From Phenylobacterium sp. SCN 70-31 (lineage in GTDB: Bacteria; Pseudomonadota; Alphaproteobacteria; Caulobacterales; Caulobacteraceae): a stretch of DNA of 64,000 nt. This document shows positions 51,283-59,700 of the stretch, piece after piece; position 1 is the stretch's first letter; each line of letters begins with the position of its first letter. Location: assembly GCF_001724605.1 (NCBI RefSeq), contig NZ_MEEX01000020.1, positions 1 to 64,000 on the forward strand. The letters run 5' to 3'. The notes under the pieces were generated by a model. The model saw only the letters and a list, made by a program, of their open reading frames with translations, was not told the origin of the DNA and searched no databases. The translations under genes and the position numbers were made by a program.

Positions 51283-51341
51283 GCCCGACCCTTGCTCGCC
51301 CGACCCTTGCTCGCCCGACCCTTGCTAGCCTGACCTTGCTC
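51283..51341. repeat. 15-bp tandem repeat, about four copies
   Basis: GCCCGACCCTTGCTC occurs twice exactly (51283, 51298), once with one change (51313) and once degenerate and one base short (51328). An earlier TGCTTGCCCGACC segment leads into it. The array is in the divergent gap between the S10 operon and the amidohydrolase gene, 22 bases before the latter's start. It could be a slippage product or set promoter spacing. The rest of the 51051-51363 gap shows no gene. Confidence 0.85.
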
Positions 51342-51363
51342 CACTGACCCTGGGGATGACCGA

Positions 51364-53394
51364 ATGCCCATCCGCGCCGCTTTCGTCCTGGCCGCGCTGG
51401 CCCTCGCCACGGCCCAGCCAGCGGCCGCGGCGACGCAGAGGTTCACGGTCCTGGCCAACGGCGAAAAGGTGGGCCACCTGGTCGCCGAGCACGAGGGGCG
51501 CGCCGCATCGGTCGACTACGCGGTCAGCAACAATGGGCGAGGGCCCAAGGCGAAGGAGCAGATCCGGTTCGATGCGGCCGGCATGCCGGTTTCCTGGACC
51601 ATCGAGGGATCGTCGCTGTTCGGCAGCCCGGTCAGCGAGCGGTTCGCCTGGACCGACGGCCAGGCCGAGTGGACGAGCCAGGCGGATCAAGGGCGTCGGC
51701 CGGCGGCGAAGCCCATCCTCTACATCGGCAACGACGTCAGCCCGTGGATGCTGGGCGTCTATGTGAAGGCCCTGCTGAAGGCGCCCGGCCGGACGCTTCC
51801 GGTCCTGCCCTCGGGCGAAATGCGCCTGACGGAGGTGCGGAAGATCACCCTGCCGGGGGGACAGGGCAAGGAGCCGGTCTCGCTGACGGTCTACGAGCTG
51901 TCCGGCATCGACCTCAGCCCCGACTATGTGCTCGTCGATTCCCGGGGCGAGCTGTTCGGCACTGGCGGCGGGCGCCTGATCCGGGAGGGCTACGAGGCCC
52001 ATGCGCCGCGGCTCGAGGCGCTCCAGCGGGAAATCTCCATCCAGCGCGCCGAGGATGCGGCGAAGGCGCTGGCCCACCGGTTCGACGGGCCGGTCCGCAT
52101 TCGCAACGTGCGCATCTACGACCCCGAGAGCATGACCGTGGGCGCCCCGTCCGAAGTGTTGGTCTTCCGGGACCGCATCGCCGGCGTGGCCCCGATGGGC
52201 GCGTCGACCCCCATGCGCCCGGGCGAAACCCTGATCGACGGGCAGGGCGGCGTGCTGATGCCGGGCCTGCACGACATGCACGCCCATTCCAGCTTCTCGT
52301 CCAACCTCTTCAACCTCGCGGCCGGGGTTACGGCGGTCCGGGACCAGGGCAACGACAACGACGCGCTGCTGGAGATGATGGAGGGCCTGCGCACCGGCCG
52401 GCTGATCGGCCCGCGGATCGTGCGCAACGGCTTCCTGGAGGGGCGCAGCCCGTTCTCGGCGCGCAACGGCCGCATCGCCGACAGCCTGCCCCAGGCGCTG
52501 GACCACGTCCGCTGGTACGCCGACCATGGCTACTGGCAGATCAAGATCTACAACAGCTTCAATCCAGACTGGGTGGCGCCGGTGGCGGCCGAGGCCAAGC
52601 GGCTGGGCATGGGCGTCAGCGGCCACGTCCCCGCCTTCTCGTCGCCCGACCGGGTGATCCGCGACGGCTACGACGACATCGCCCACATCAACCAGCTCAT
52701 GCTGGGCTGGATTCTGGACCCGAAGGAGGACACGCGCACGCCGTTGCGCCTCACCGGCATGGCCCGGGGCAAGGACCTGGACCTCTCGTCGGAACGTGTC
52801 CAGGCGACGGTGCGGCTGATGAAGGAGAGGGGAACGGCGCTCGACACCACCGCCATGATCCTCGAACGCCTGATGCTGTCGCGCTCGGGCGAAGTGCAGG
52901 CGGGCGACGCGCCCTACCTCGATCATGCGCCGATCGGGTACCAGCGCTACCGGAAGCGCAATTTCGTCACCATCAACAGCCCTCGGGACGACGCCGACTA
53001 CCAGGCCGGGTTCCGGAAGGTGCTCGAGGTGGTGAAGATGCTGGACGACGCCGGCGTCCAGCTTCTGCCCGGAACGGACGACGGGACGGGTTTCTCGTCC
53101 CATCGCGAGATGGAGCTCTACGTCGAGGCTGGTATCCCGGCGGCCAAGGCCCTGCGGATCGGCACGCTCGATGCGGAGCGCTATTTCCGCCGCGATGGTG
53201 ACCTGGGAACGATCCAGCGCGGCAAGCTGGCCGACTTCATCCTGATCGGCGGCGATCCCACGGCCGATATCCGCGACATCCGCAAGGTGCGGATGACCAT
53301 GGTGGGCGGCGTGGCCTTCTATCCCGCCGAGATCTACGAGCACCTGTCGGTGAAGCCCTTCGCGCCGCCGCCGCCCGTCTCGAAGGCGCCCTGA
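51364..53394 (+). CDS. Secreted amidohydrolase-superfamily protein
   Basis: A 676-aa amidohydrolase with a signal peptide (AAFVLAALALATAQPAAA). About 220 residues of extra N-terminal beta-rich domain precede a typical metal-dependent TIM barrel. The HxH metal motif is HDMHAH (His306, His308), further likely ligands are in SGHVPAF and DIAHINQ, and the metal Asp is in LLPGTDDGTGFSS. A late DGDLGTIQRGKLADFILIGGDPT is the usual composite beta-sandwich. Imidazolonepropionase- and dipeptidase-like relatives cleave amide bonds. Its position between S10 peptidases and an amino-acid permease supports a dipeptidase or cyclic-amide hydrolase role. The extra domain is not identified. Confidence 0.88.
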   Translation: MPIRAAFVLAALALATAQPAAAATQRFTVLANGEKVGHLVAEHEGRAASVDYAVSNNGRGPKAKEQIRFDAAGMPVSWTIEGSSLFGSPVSERFAWTDGQAEWTSQADQGRRPAAKPILYIGNDVSPWMLGVYVKALLKAPGRTLPVLPSGEMRLTEVRKITLPGGQGKEPVSLTVYELSGIDLSPDYVLVDSRGELFGTGGGRLIREGYEAHAPRLEALQREISIQRAEDAAKALAHRFDGPVRIRNVRIYDPESMTVGAPSEVLVFRDRIAGVAPMGASTPMRPGETLIDGQGGVLMPGLHDMHAHSSFSSNLFNLAAGVTAVRDQGNDNDALLEMMEGLRTGRLIGPRIVRNGFLEGRSPFSARNGRIADSLPQALDHVRWYADHGYWQIKIYNSFNPDWVAPVAAEAKRLGMGVSGHVPAFSSPDRVIRDGYDDIAHINQLMLGWILDPKEDTRTPLRLTGMARGKDLDLSSERVQATVRLMKERGTALDTTAMILERLMLSRSGEVQAGDAPYLDHAPIGYQRYRKRNFVTINSPRDDADYQAGFRKVLEVVKMLDDAGVQLLPGTDDGTGFSSHREMELYVEAGIPAAKALRIGTLDAERYFRRDGDLGTIQRGKLADFILIGGDPTADIRDIRKVRMTMVGGVAFYPAEIYEHLSVKPFAPPPPVSKAP

Positions 53395-53396
53395 GC

Positions 53397-53543
53397 GTGC
53401 CGGCTCCGAGGCGCGACGCGCGGACGATCCGGACCCTCGAGCCGCCTCGGTCCGAGCTGCCCGTGCGGCGCGCCGAAAAGGTTCACAAGATCGGCTGCTA
53501 CACGGACGATCCGCCGGCGCCCGAGGCCGCCTGCCGGTTCTGA
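53397..53543 (+). CDS. Possible small protein (48 aa)
   Basis: A short GTG-initiated frame fills most of the 159-bp gap between the amidohydrolase and the permease, starting two bases after the amidohydrolase stop and ending ten bases before the permease start. It is Arg/Pro-rich and then reads KVHKIGCYTDDPPAPEAACRF. It has no close ribosome binding site of its own except sequence inside the upstream gene. It could be a coupled microprotein or chance frame in GC-rich DNA. Confidence 0.25.
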   Translation: MPAPRRDARTIRTLEPPRSELPVRRAEKVHKIGCYTDDPPAPEAACRF

Positions 53544-53553
53544 GGGGGACGAC

Positions 53554-54852
53554 ATGACCGAACAGCTTCGCCACGGGGTCAAACTCATCGACCTCGTCAT
53601 GTTGGGCGCCGGCACGGCGATTGGCGCCGCCATCTTCTCGGTGCTGGGGCCGGCCGCCCAGGTCGGGGGGAACGGCATCCTCATCGCCGTGGGGATCGCG
53701 GCCCTCCCGATGGTGCTGTTCGGCCTCGTCTACGCGTTCATGGCCTCGGCCGTGCCGAAGACCGCGGCGTCCTACGAATGGCAACGCGAGTTCACCCACC
53801 CGCTGATCGCCTTCGGGATCGTCTGGCTGCGCGTTCTGTCGAACGCGGTGGTGATGATCATCCTGGCCCAGGTGCTGGTGAACTATCTCGGCATGGTGAT
53901 TCCGCTGCCGGCCAAGCCGGTGATGCTCGCGTTCTTCGTTGCGGTCTGTGCGATCAACTACATCGGCGTGGCCGTCGCGGCGCGGGCCCAGACCATCCTG
54001 ATGCTGGGCCTGCTGGCGGTGTTCGCCGTCTTCGTGGCGGCCGGAGCGCCCAGCATGAAGCCGCAGCTCTTCGTCGAGGCGGCGTCCGGCGGCTGGTTGC
54101 CGATCCTTGCGGCGCTTCCGCTGATGATCCAGCTCTTCCTGGGAATCGAGACCGCCACCGAGGTCGGCGAGGAGGTGGCCAACCCCAAGACCACCGTGCC
54201 GCTCGGGCTGGCGCTCGGGCTGCTGCTTACCGTCGTGGTCTATCTGTCCATCTCGTTCACCGCGCTCAGCCTCGTCGGCCCCGAAGCGCTGGCCGCCAGT
54301 CAGGCGCCGCTGCTGGATGCAGCGAAGGTGGCGCTGGGGCCCGTGGCCACGCCGCTCATCGTGGTGGCCGCGGTGCTGGCCCTGACCAAGTCGATGAACG
54401 CCGTCTTCCTGGTCTTTTCGCGCTTCCTGTTCGCCATGGGCCGCTCGGGCGTCCTCCCCGCGGCGCTGGGGAAGATCCATCCCCGGTACGGCACGCCCCA
54501 CGTGGCGATCATGGTGGCCTTCGCCGCCTCGGTGGCGGGCCTCCTGCTGCCCTCCAGCCTGCTGTTCCTGCTGATCGCCGTGAACATCCCCACCATGATG
54601 AAGTACCTGGGCTCGTGCCTGGCCGCCTTCAACGTCGCCAGGGATCACCCCGACGTGCACGCCCAGGCCCGCCTGCGCTTCGGCCGGGGCACGGTGATGA
54701 CGCTCTCGGTCCTGGGCATGGCGGCGGCCCTGGTCATCGCGGCCCTGGGCTTCAGTTCGGACTGGCGGCCCTACGTCCTGCTTTCCGTCTGGCTCGCGAT
54801 CGGCCTGGCCTACTACGCCTGGCGCCGGAGGACGACCGCGCGCGCGGTCTGA
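53554..54852 (+). CDS. APC-family amino-acid permease
   Basis: Amino-acid/polyamine/organocation permease, 432 aa, with about 12 hydrophobic segments. The first helix has the unwound glycine motif GAGTAIGAAIFSVLGPAAQ, and helix 6-8 segments include FLGIETATEVGEEVANPKTT, a typical APC signature. GAGGGGGAC precedes the ATG. It follows the amidohydrolase on the same strand by 159 bases and is probably co-transcribed. It would bring amino acids or dipeptides freed in the periplasm into the cell. A GC palindrome at 54862-54877 follows. Confidence 0.88.
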   Translation: MTEQLRHGVKLIDLVMLGAGTAIGAAIFSVLGPAAQVGGNGILIAVGIAALPMVLFGLVYAFMASAVPKTAASYEWQREFTHPLIAFGIVWLRVLSNAVVMIILAQVLVNYLGMVIPLPAKPVMLAFFVAVCAINYIGVAVAARAQTILMLGLLAVFAVFVAAGAPSMKPQLFVEAASGGWLPILAALPLMIQLFLGIETATEVGEEVANPKTTVPLGLALGLLLTVVVYLSISFTALSLVGPEALAASQAPLLDAAKVALGPVATPLIVVAAVLALTKSMNAVFLVFSRFLFAMGRSGVLPAALGKIHPRYGTPHVAIMVAFAASVAGLLLPSSLLFLLIAVNIPTMMKYLGSCLAAFNVARDHPDVHAQARLRFGRGTVMTLSVLGMAAALVIAALGFSSDWRPYVLLSVWLAIGLAYYAWRRRTTARAV

Positions 54853-55023
54853 GCGGGCGCAGCGGGCGGCCGCCCGCCCCGACACCTCTCCCGCGACACG
54901 GCCTGGGAATTCTTCCCGCAACCGGCGAGCGAACTTGCCTCCGCCGGAGGTTTCCGGTGGAGTATCGCCAAGCTCGGGGGCGAACGGGGGCCAACCGGCG
55001 ATTCCTGCGTAGGGGGACCGTCC

Positions 55024-57165
55024 GTGCCGGTTGTCACGACTTTCGAAGCGCTGCTGTCGCAGTACACCTGGAACGGCGTTCAGGTGGCTGGACGGCCCGT
55101 TTTCCTGACATTCTCGTTCGATCAGGTCGCGGCCACGTCCGCAGGCGGCCGCCTGCCGTCGGCCTTCCTGGCGAGCTTCCGGGCTTTCTCGGAGAGCGAG
55201 CAGGAGCTTGCGCGGCGCGCGCTCGCCATTTGGGCCGACGCCAGCGGCGTCACCTTCTTTGAAGTCGGTCCCGGACAGGGCGATCTTCGTTTCGGGTCCT
55301 ACGATTTCACGCTCGCGCCACCCCAGCTGACCGACTTCGCCGCCTTCGCCTACTTCCCGCAGGTCTTTGATTTCGCGGACGGCGCCTGGGAGGACGACTG
55401 GGGCGGCGACATGTTCTTCGATTACGGCTTCGCCGATTTCGAGACCCTGTTGCACGAGATCGGCCACGCTCTGGGCCTGGATCATCCGTTCGAGGGGCCG
55501 ATCACGCTGGACCGCTCTGTCGACAGCACGGACCAGACGGTCATGAGCTATACGGCAGGCGCCTCCGAGGTCACCGGAATTGGACCGCTGGACCGCGAGG
55601 CCATCCAGTTTCTCTACGGTCCGCCGTGGTCGGACGGCAGCCAGGCCGCATCCTGGTCGTGGGACCCGGTGAACAAGGTGCTGACCCAAGCCGGGGGTGA
55701 CGCCAACGACCGGCTCGCCGGCGTCGCCGTCGCCGACCGCATTCAGGGCGGCGCCGGCGACGACTACATCATGGCCCGCGGCGGTGCGGACTCCGTGGAT
55801 GGCGGTCCCGGCAACGACACCGTGTCCGGGGGGGACGGGGCCGACACCGTCCTTGGCGGCGCCGGCGACGACATCCTCGACGGCGACAACGGCGACGACG
55901 AGCTGTTCGGCGGCGCCGGTGACGATGAGCTTTGGGGGATGAACGGCGCCGACACGCTGCGCGGAGAGGATGGCGACGACTACCTCAGCGCCGGGGCTGG
56001 GGCGAACCGGCTGTTCGGCGGCAATGGCGCCGACACCCTGGTGACCAGTTCGGGCGCCGACACCGTGGATGGCGGCGCGGGTGACGATGAACTCTGGTTC
56101 GTCCATTCGACGACCGCGCCGGCTTCGCTGAGCTACGCCAGTCTGACCGCTGCGGGGGGCGTCTACACCAGTATCGAACTCATCGCGATCTTCGGGGGCC
56201 CGGGCGACGACACGATTCAGGGTGGTCATCTGCCGGACTATCTGTCCGGCGGCCAGGGCGCCGACTCCATCGTCGGGGGCGCCGAGGCCGACGAACTGTA
56301 TGGCGGGGCGGGGTCGGACACGCTGTCCGGCGGAGATGGGGCCGATGTACTGGCCGGCGGTTCGGGCGACGACTGGCTGATCCCCGGCGCCGGCGCAGAT
56401 GATATCTGGGGAGGTCCCGGCGTCGACACCGTCGATTACTCCGCCGATCGCGGGCCGGTCGACGTCACGATCAACCAGCCGCGCGTGGTGGACGGGGCTT
56501 CCGAGACGATGGCGGAGGTCGAGAACCTCGTCGGCTCTCCCTATGCCGACCGTCTTCGCGGCGATGCAGGCGACAATCGCCTGTTCGGCGGTGGCGGCAA
56601 CGACACTGTGATCGGCGGCGACGGCGCGAACTATCTGCGTGGCGACGAAGGTAACGACAGCCTGATGGGCGGCGCCGGCTTCGACGACATCAACGGCAAC
56701 ATGGGAGACGACACCGCGTCGGGCGGGCCGGGCGACGACTGGGTCGTGGGCGGCAAGGACCAGGACCGCCTGTTCGGCGACGAGGGCGACGACCTCGTCT
56801 ATGGCAACCTGGGCGACGACACGCTCGACGGCGGACCCGGGAACGACGTGCTCCGCGGCGGGCAGGGGAACGACACCCTGACAGGCGGCGCCGGGAACGA
56901 CTTCATTTCGGGCGACCGCGGCGACGACACGGTGGCGGGCGGCGCCGGCGCCGACATCTTCCACATCTTCGCCGAGGCGGGGATCGAGCGCGTCGTCGAC
57001 TTCAACCTCGCCGAGGGCGACAGGGTCATGCTCGCGCCGGGGAGCCAGTACACCGTGAGCCAGGACGGCGCCGATACCGTGATCAGCCTCGTCGGGGGCG
57101 CGCGGATGATCCTCGTCGGCATTTCGATGAGCGGCCTGACGGGCGACTGGATATTCGGCGCCTGA
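55024..57165 (+). CDS. Serralysin-like RTX metalloprotease
   Basis: Secreted calcium-dependent zinc protease of 713 aa, GTG start with AGGGGGA upstream. The catalytic motif HEIGHALGLDHP (residues 144-155) is the metzincin HExxHxxGxxH, and the Met-turn is in TVMSYTAG. From about residue 230 to 690 there are many RTX nonapeptides (GGxGxDxLx: GGAGDDILDG, GGPGNDVLRG), in two blocks split by a beta-rich stretch. The usual serralysin active-site Tyr may lie downstream of the Met-turn. It has no N-terminal signal, as expected for type I secretion by a C-terminal signal. No ABC/HlyD genes are in the window. It may generate peptides for the S10 cluster. Confidence 0.9.
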   Translation: MPVVTTFEALLSQYTWNGVQVAGRPVFLTFSFDQVAATSAGGRLPSAFLASFRAFSESEQELARRALAIWADASGVTFFEVGPGQGDLRFGSYDFTLAPPQLTDFAAFAYFPQVFDFADGAWEDDWGGDMFFDYGFADFETLLHEIGHALGLDHPFEGPITLDRSVDSTDQTVMSYTAGASEVTGIGPLDREAIQFLYGPPWSDGSQAASWSWDPVNKVLTQAGGDANDRLAGVAVADRIQGGAGDDYIMARGGADSVDGGPGNDTVSGGDGADTVLGGAGDDILDGDNGDDELFGGAGDDELWGMNGADTLRGEDGDDYLSAGAGANRLFGGNGADTLVTSSGADTVDGGAGDDELWFVHSTTAPASLSYASLTAAGGVYTSIELIAIFGGPGDDTIQGGHLPDYLSGGQGADSIVGGAEADELYGGAGSDTLSGGDGADVLAGGSGDDWLIPGAGADDIWGGPGVDTVDYSADRGPVDVTINQPRVVDGASETMAEVENLVGSPYADRLRGDAGDNRLFGGGGNDTVIGGDGANYLRGDEGNDSLMGGAGFDDINGNMGDDTASGGPGDDWVVGGKDQDRLFGDEGDDLVYGNLGDDTLDGGPGNDVLRGGQGNDTLTGGAGNDFISGDRGDDTVAGGAGADIFHIFAEAGIERVVDFNLAEGDRVMLAPGSQYTVSQDGADTVISLVGGARMILVGISMSGLTGDWIFGA

Positions 57166-57166
57166 C

Positions 57167-57203
57167 GCGGCGCCGAGGCGTCCTCGCCTGCGCCGCCTGC
57201 CTT
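57167..57203 (+). terminator. Hairpin terminator after the RTX protease
   Basis: GCGGCGCCGAGGCG pairs with CGCCTGCGCCGC across a TCCT loop with one small bulge, followed by CTGCCTTTG. It begins one base after the RTX gene stop. Confidence 0.5.
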
Positions 57204-57251
57204 TGACGGCGAATGATGCTAGCTGGTGCGGCGGTAACCGGCGGGGAGGTC

Positions 57252-57941
57252 ATGGCGCGCACGGTCGGGCAGGCAGGAGGCGTTCGGGGGCGGCGGCGCA
57301 AGGGGGAGGGGCCGGATCTGCGCGAGTCCATCCTGGATGCGGCCGAGGCGCTGTTCTCGCGGCACGGCTTCTATGGCGTGACGGTCAGGCAGGTGGCCGC
57401 CGAAGCCGGCGTCGATACGGCGCTGATCCACTACTACTTCGGCGCCAAGCGGGAGCTGTTCGAGAGCGTGTTCGCCCGCCGGGCCGAGATCCTCAACGCC
57501 GCACGCCTCGACGCCCTTCGCGCCTACGCCGAATCTCAGGCCGGGCGTCTCTCGGCGGAGGGGATCATCGAGGCGTTCATCGATCCGCTCATCCAGCGCG
57601 CCCTCACGAACGACGAGGGCTGGCGGAACTACTTTCGGCTCGTCGCCCTGGTGAACAACACGCCGGCCTGGGGGGGCGAGACCATGCACCGCTTCTTCGA
57701 TCCGGTCGTCCACAAGCTCATCGACACCCTGGCGCTGGCCCTGCCGCGGGCCGAGCGGCAGGACCTCTACTGGGCGTATCAGTTCCTGACCGGGGCGATG
57801 ATGCTCACGTTGTCCGAGACCGGTCGCATCGATCAGCTTTCGAACGGGCTATGTCGCTCCACCGACATGGAGGCCATCCGCGAACGACTCTACGTCTGGT
57901 GCGCGGCGGGCCTGGAGGAACTGGTCCGACGCGGCCGTTGA
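57252..57941 (+). CDS. TetR-family regulator
   Basis: TetR-type regulator, about 229 aa. The HTH is VTVRQVAAEAGVDTALIHYYF, followed by a long ligand domain with FLTGAMMLTLSETGRIDQLS, resembling the TetR subgroup with a C-terminal YcdC/CerR-like domain. Start: ATG 57252 begins a normal TetR N-terminus, though GGGGAGG is only two bases away. ATG 57213 is an in-frame alternative adding 13 residues. It follows the RTX protease terminator. No operator-like palindrome was spotted nearby, so its targets are unknown. Confidence 0.83.
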   Translation: MARTVGQAGGVRGRRRKGEGPDLRESILDAAEALFSRHGFYGVTVRQVAAEAGVDTALIHYYFGAKRELFESVFARRAEILNAARLDALRAYAESQAGRLSAEGIIEAFIDPLIQRALTNDEGWRNYFRLVALVNNTPAWGGETMHRFFDPVVHKLIDTLALALPRAERQDLYWAYQFLTGAMMLTLSETGRIDQLSNGLCRSTDMEAIRERLYVWCAAGLEELVRRGR

Positions 57942-58189
57942 GGCGCGGACGGCCCGCCGATTTGGCGGTGCAACATCCGGTCGCACCCCGTTGTCCGACT
58001 GCCCGGGACGATCTCGCGGATCGCAGGGACGCGCACCTGCCGAGAAAGTCGAGACCGTATATTTTATCAAATAAAACAAATATATGAATGTGAATTCCGA
58101 TGGCTGTCCGTCTGGGGGCGGGCGTCGCCTCGGTCACCTTTCCCGCCGCGCCGAGCGCGGCCTGCGGGCGACATTTCATGTTGAGGTGA
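57942..58189. other. Non-coding, AT-rich stretch
   Basis: No supported gene. Around 58058-58100 there is a notably AT-rich tract (TATTTTATCAAATAAAACAA) that contrasts with the surrounding GC-rich DNA. It may hold promoter elements for the small RNA described next. Confidence 0.5.
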
Positions 58190-58293
58190 AATTGGGGCTT
58201 GCGTGCATTGCAGCAAAGGCGCAGAAAGGTCCTGCCCTTTTGGGCGTTTCCTCCCTAATGAACTGGCCGCGCCTCCGGGCGCGGCCTTTTTTT
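58190..58293 (+). ncRNA. Probable small RNA with intrinsic terminator
   Basis: A classical terminator ends this segment: GGCCGCGCC, loop TCC, GGGCGCGGCC and seven T residues (58265-58293). No coding gene precedes it for more than 300 bases. Upstream there is a hairpin with GCCC-TTTT-GGGC (about 58232-58243) and two unpaired or loop CCTCC anti-Shine-Dalgarno motifs (58248-58252 and the terminator loop region). Alphaproteobacterial trans-acting sRNAs often have such CCUCC loops. The 5' end is not defined. I cannot assign it to a named RNA family. Confidence 0.5.
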
Positions 58294-58860
58294 CATGCTT
58301 CCACGCCCCGGACGGTTCCTTGCCCAACGGTGTTCATCCGGCCCGGAAGGAAGCCTCGCGCCCGGTCTGGTTGCGCTCCGCGCCGCCTCCGGACCCCGCG
58401 GCCGACGCTTCGGGGGCGTCGAACGTCTTCAGATTCGACGATGTCACCCAAAATGGGGGTTACATCTCGCTCGACCGCGGCTTCGCCGCCGTTGCTCATC
58501 CCCGTGGCGCCCGTTTCCCCCGCGCCTCGGGCGACAGGCTGAGACCTCCCGGCGCCGTCTCGCGCGCCGATCGGACGCCGGCGCGATCGAAACGCTCGGC
58601 GCAGTCGCGCTTTTGGCGGCATTTCGGTCAGAATTTGCGGTTTGCAGGCCTCGAAGAGCATTGGTACGAGGCGAACGGCCTCGACTGTCTCCAGGTGGCT
58701 GTGTCTGGGGGCGCGGGGTTCCGCCGGAGTCGACTAACCCCCTGACGCACCGTGAGTTCCCGGCGGGGTGCGCCGGATGATCGCCGTTCTGGAAAGCGCC
58801 CGCCAGGGTTGCTTGCTTTCCCGTTTTCGATGGTCGAGTTTCGAATTTATGGGGGGGCGA
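58294..58860. other. Gene-poor stretch
   Basis: No supported coding gene. Open frames on both strands here have Arg/Ala/Pro-rich, non-protein-like translations. A GGGGTTCCGCCGGAGTCGAC segment near 58722-58743 looks at first like a structured RNA, but no cloverleaf could be built. Nothing further was recognised. Confidence 0.5.
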
Positions 58861-59091
58861 ATGATTCAAGACTCAGAGCATGGCAAGCGTCTGGCCCAAA
58901 ACCTCGTCGAACTTCTTGCTCCGTACGAGGAAGAATTGATCCAGCTCGAGCAGGACGCGCCGGCGTTTGGTCCACTTCGGAGGGCCTTGGGTATTGCCAT
59001 TGCTGAGGCTTGTTACGTCATCTCGGATGTGCCTACGCGAGCGGAGAACGTTGTTCCGCCAGCCGATGACCCGGCGAGCCAGACGCGATAG
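58861..59091 (+). CDS. Small hypothetical protein
   Basis: A 76-aa protein that I do not recognise. It is acidic and mostly helical, with [20 protein letters not shown] and [20 protein letters not shown]. There is no signal peptide or membrane helix. The ATG at 58861 follows GGGGGGGCG; an in-frame start at 58768 adds 31 poorly protein-like residues. It is 34 bases upstream of an XRE-type regulator on the same strand and is probably co-transcribed with it. It may be a partner or accessory of that regulator. Confidence 0.6.
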   Translation: MIQDSEHGKRLAQNLVELLAPYEEELIQLEQDAPAFGPLRRALGIAIAEACYVISDVPTRAENVVPPADDPASQTR

Positions 59092-59125
59092 AGCAGATCC
59101 GCCCCAAGGAGATCCAAGACTACTC

Positions 59126-59509
59126 ATGGCCAGCAAACCAGAAGCCGCCGCGGACCCGATCGACGTGGCGGTCGGCGCGCGGATCAGGCTGTTGCGAAAG
59201 GTTCGGGGCTTGTCGCAGCAAGCCCTGGCGGAAGCCGCCGGCGTGACCTTCCAGCAGATCCAGAAGTACGAACGCGGGGCCAACCGCGTGTCGGCGTCGA
59301 TGCTGCAACGCATCGCAAAGACCCTGGGCGTTCCGGTCGCGGAGATGTTCGGAGAGACTTCGCCGTCCAGCGGCGCCGTGGACGAGGTCGCCGCGCTTCT
59401 GGCCGAACCCGGGGCGCTCGAACTGCTGAAGGCCTATGCGGGCCTGCCGCGAGGGGTCTCACGCTCTGCGCTGGTCGAGTTCGTGCGCAGCCTGCGCCAG
59501 CCGACCTGA
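59126..59509 (+). CDS. XRE-family helix-turn-helix regulator
   Basis: A Cro/C1-type DNA-binding protein of 127 aa. The HTH covers [20 protein letters not shown] to [20 protein letters not shown] (about residues 19-65). A short helical C-terminal tail ([18 protein letters not shown]) follows. This compact form, with [12 protein letters not shown], is common in Caulobacterales chromosomes. The ATG at 59126 begins the conserved part, with AGGAG about 14 bases upstream, a long spacing. A weak GGCGGACGCC hairpin with a T run (59535-59550) follows the stop. Confidence 0.87.
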   Translation: MASKPEAAADPIDVAVGARIRLLRKVRGLSQQALAEAAGVTFQQIQKYERGANRVSASMLQRIAKTLGVPVAEMFGETSPSSGAVDEVAALLAEPGALELLKAYAGLPRGVSRSALVEFVRSLRQPT

Positions 59510-59700
59510 CCGCGACGAGTTGGGCTCAGCTTTCGGCGGACGCCCTTTTTCGTGCGCTCTGGCCTCCGGCCCTGGTCGCCACTTTGGCGGGCGAGGGCGG
59601 TTTCAGGCCGCGAAAGCCCCGACGCGCGCGGAATTCTCCGCATGCGGTTCTTCCGCATGATCGATGGAGGGGGTGATCGGCTTGGCCGCGCGCCGGCGAC

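Noticed and set aside
55740..56960. Dense GGCGGC/GACGAC repeats as a DNA repeat array
   Set aside because: These are the coding repeats for RTX nonapeptides, explained by the protein.
51325..56964. Very long open frame on the minus strand across the amidohydrolase, permease and RTX genes
   Set aside because: Its translation is Arg/Gly/His/Ala-rich with no recognisable domain, and it lies antisense to three clear genes. Long antisense frames are expected in GC-rich DNA with biased third positions.
58720..58750. Possible tRNA or tmRNA piece around GGGGTTCCGCCGGAGTCGAC
   Set aside because: No acceptor, D- or anticodon stems could be paired, and no tag-peptide coding sequence was found nearby.
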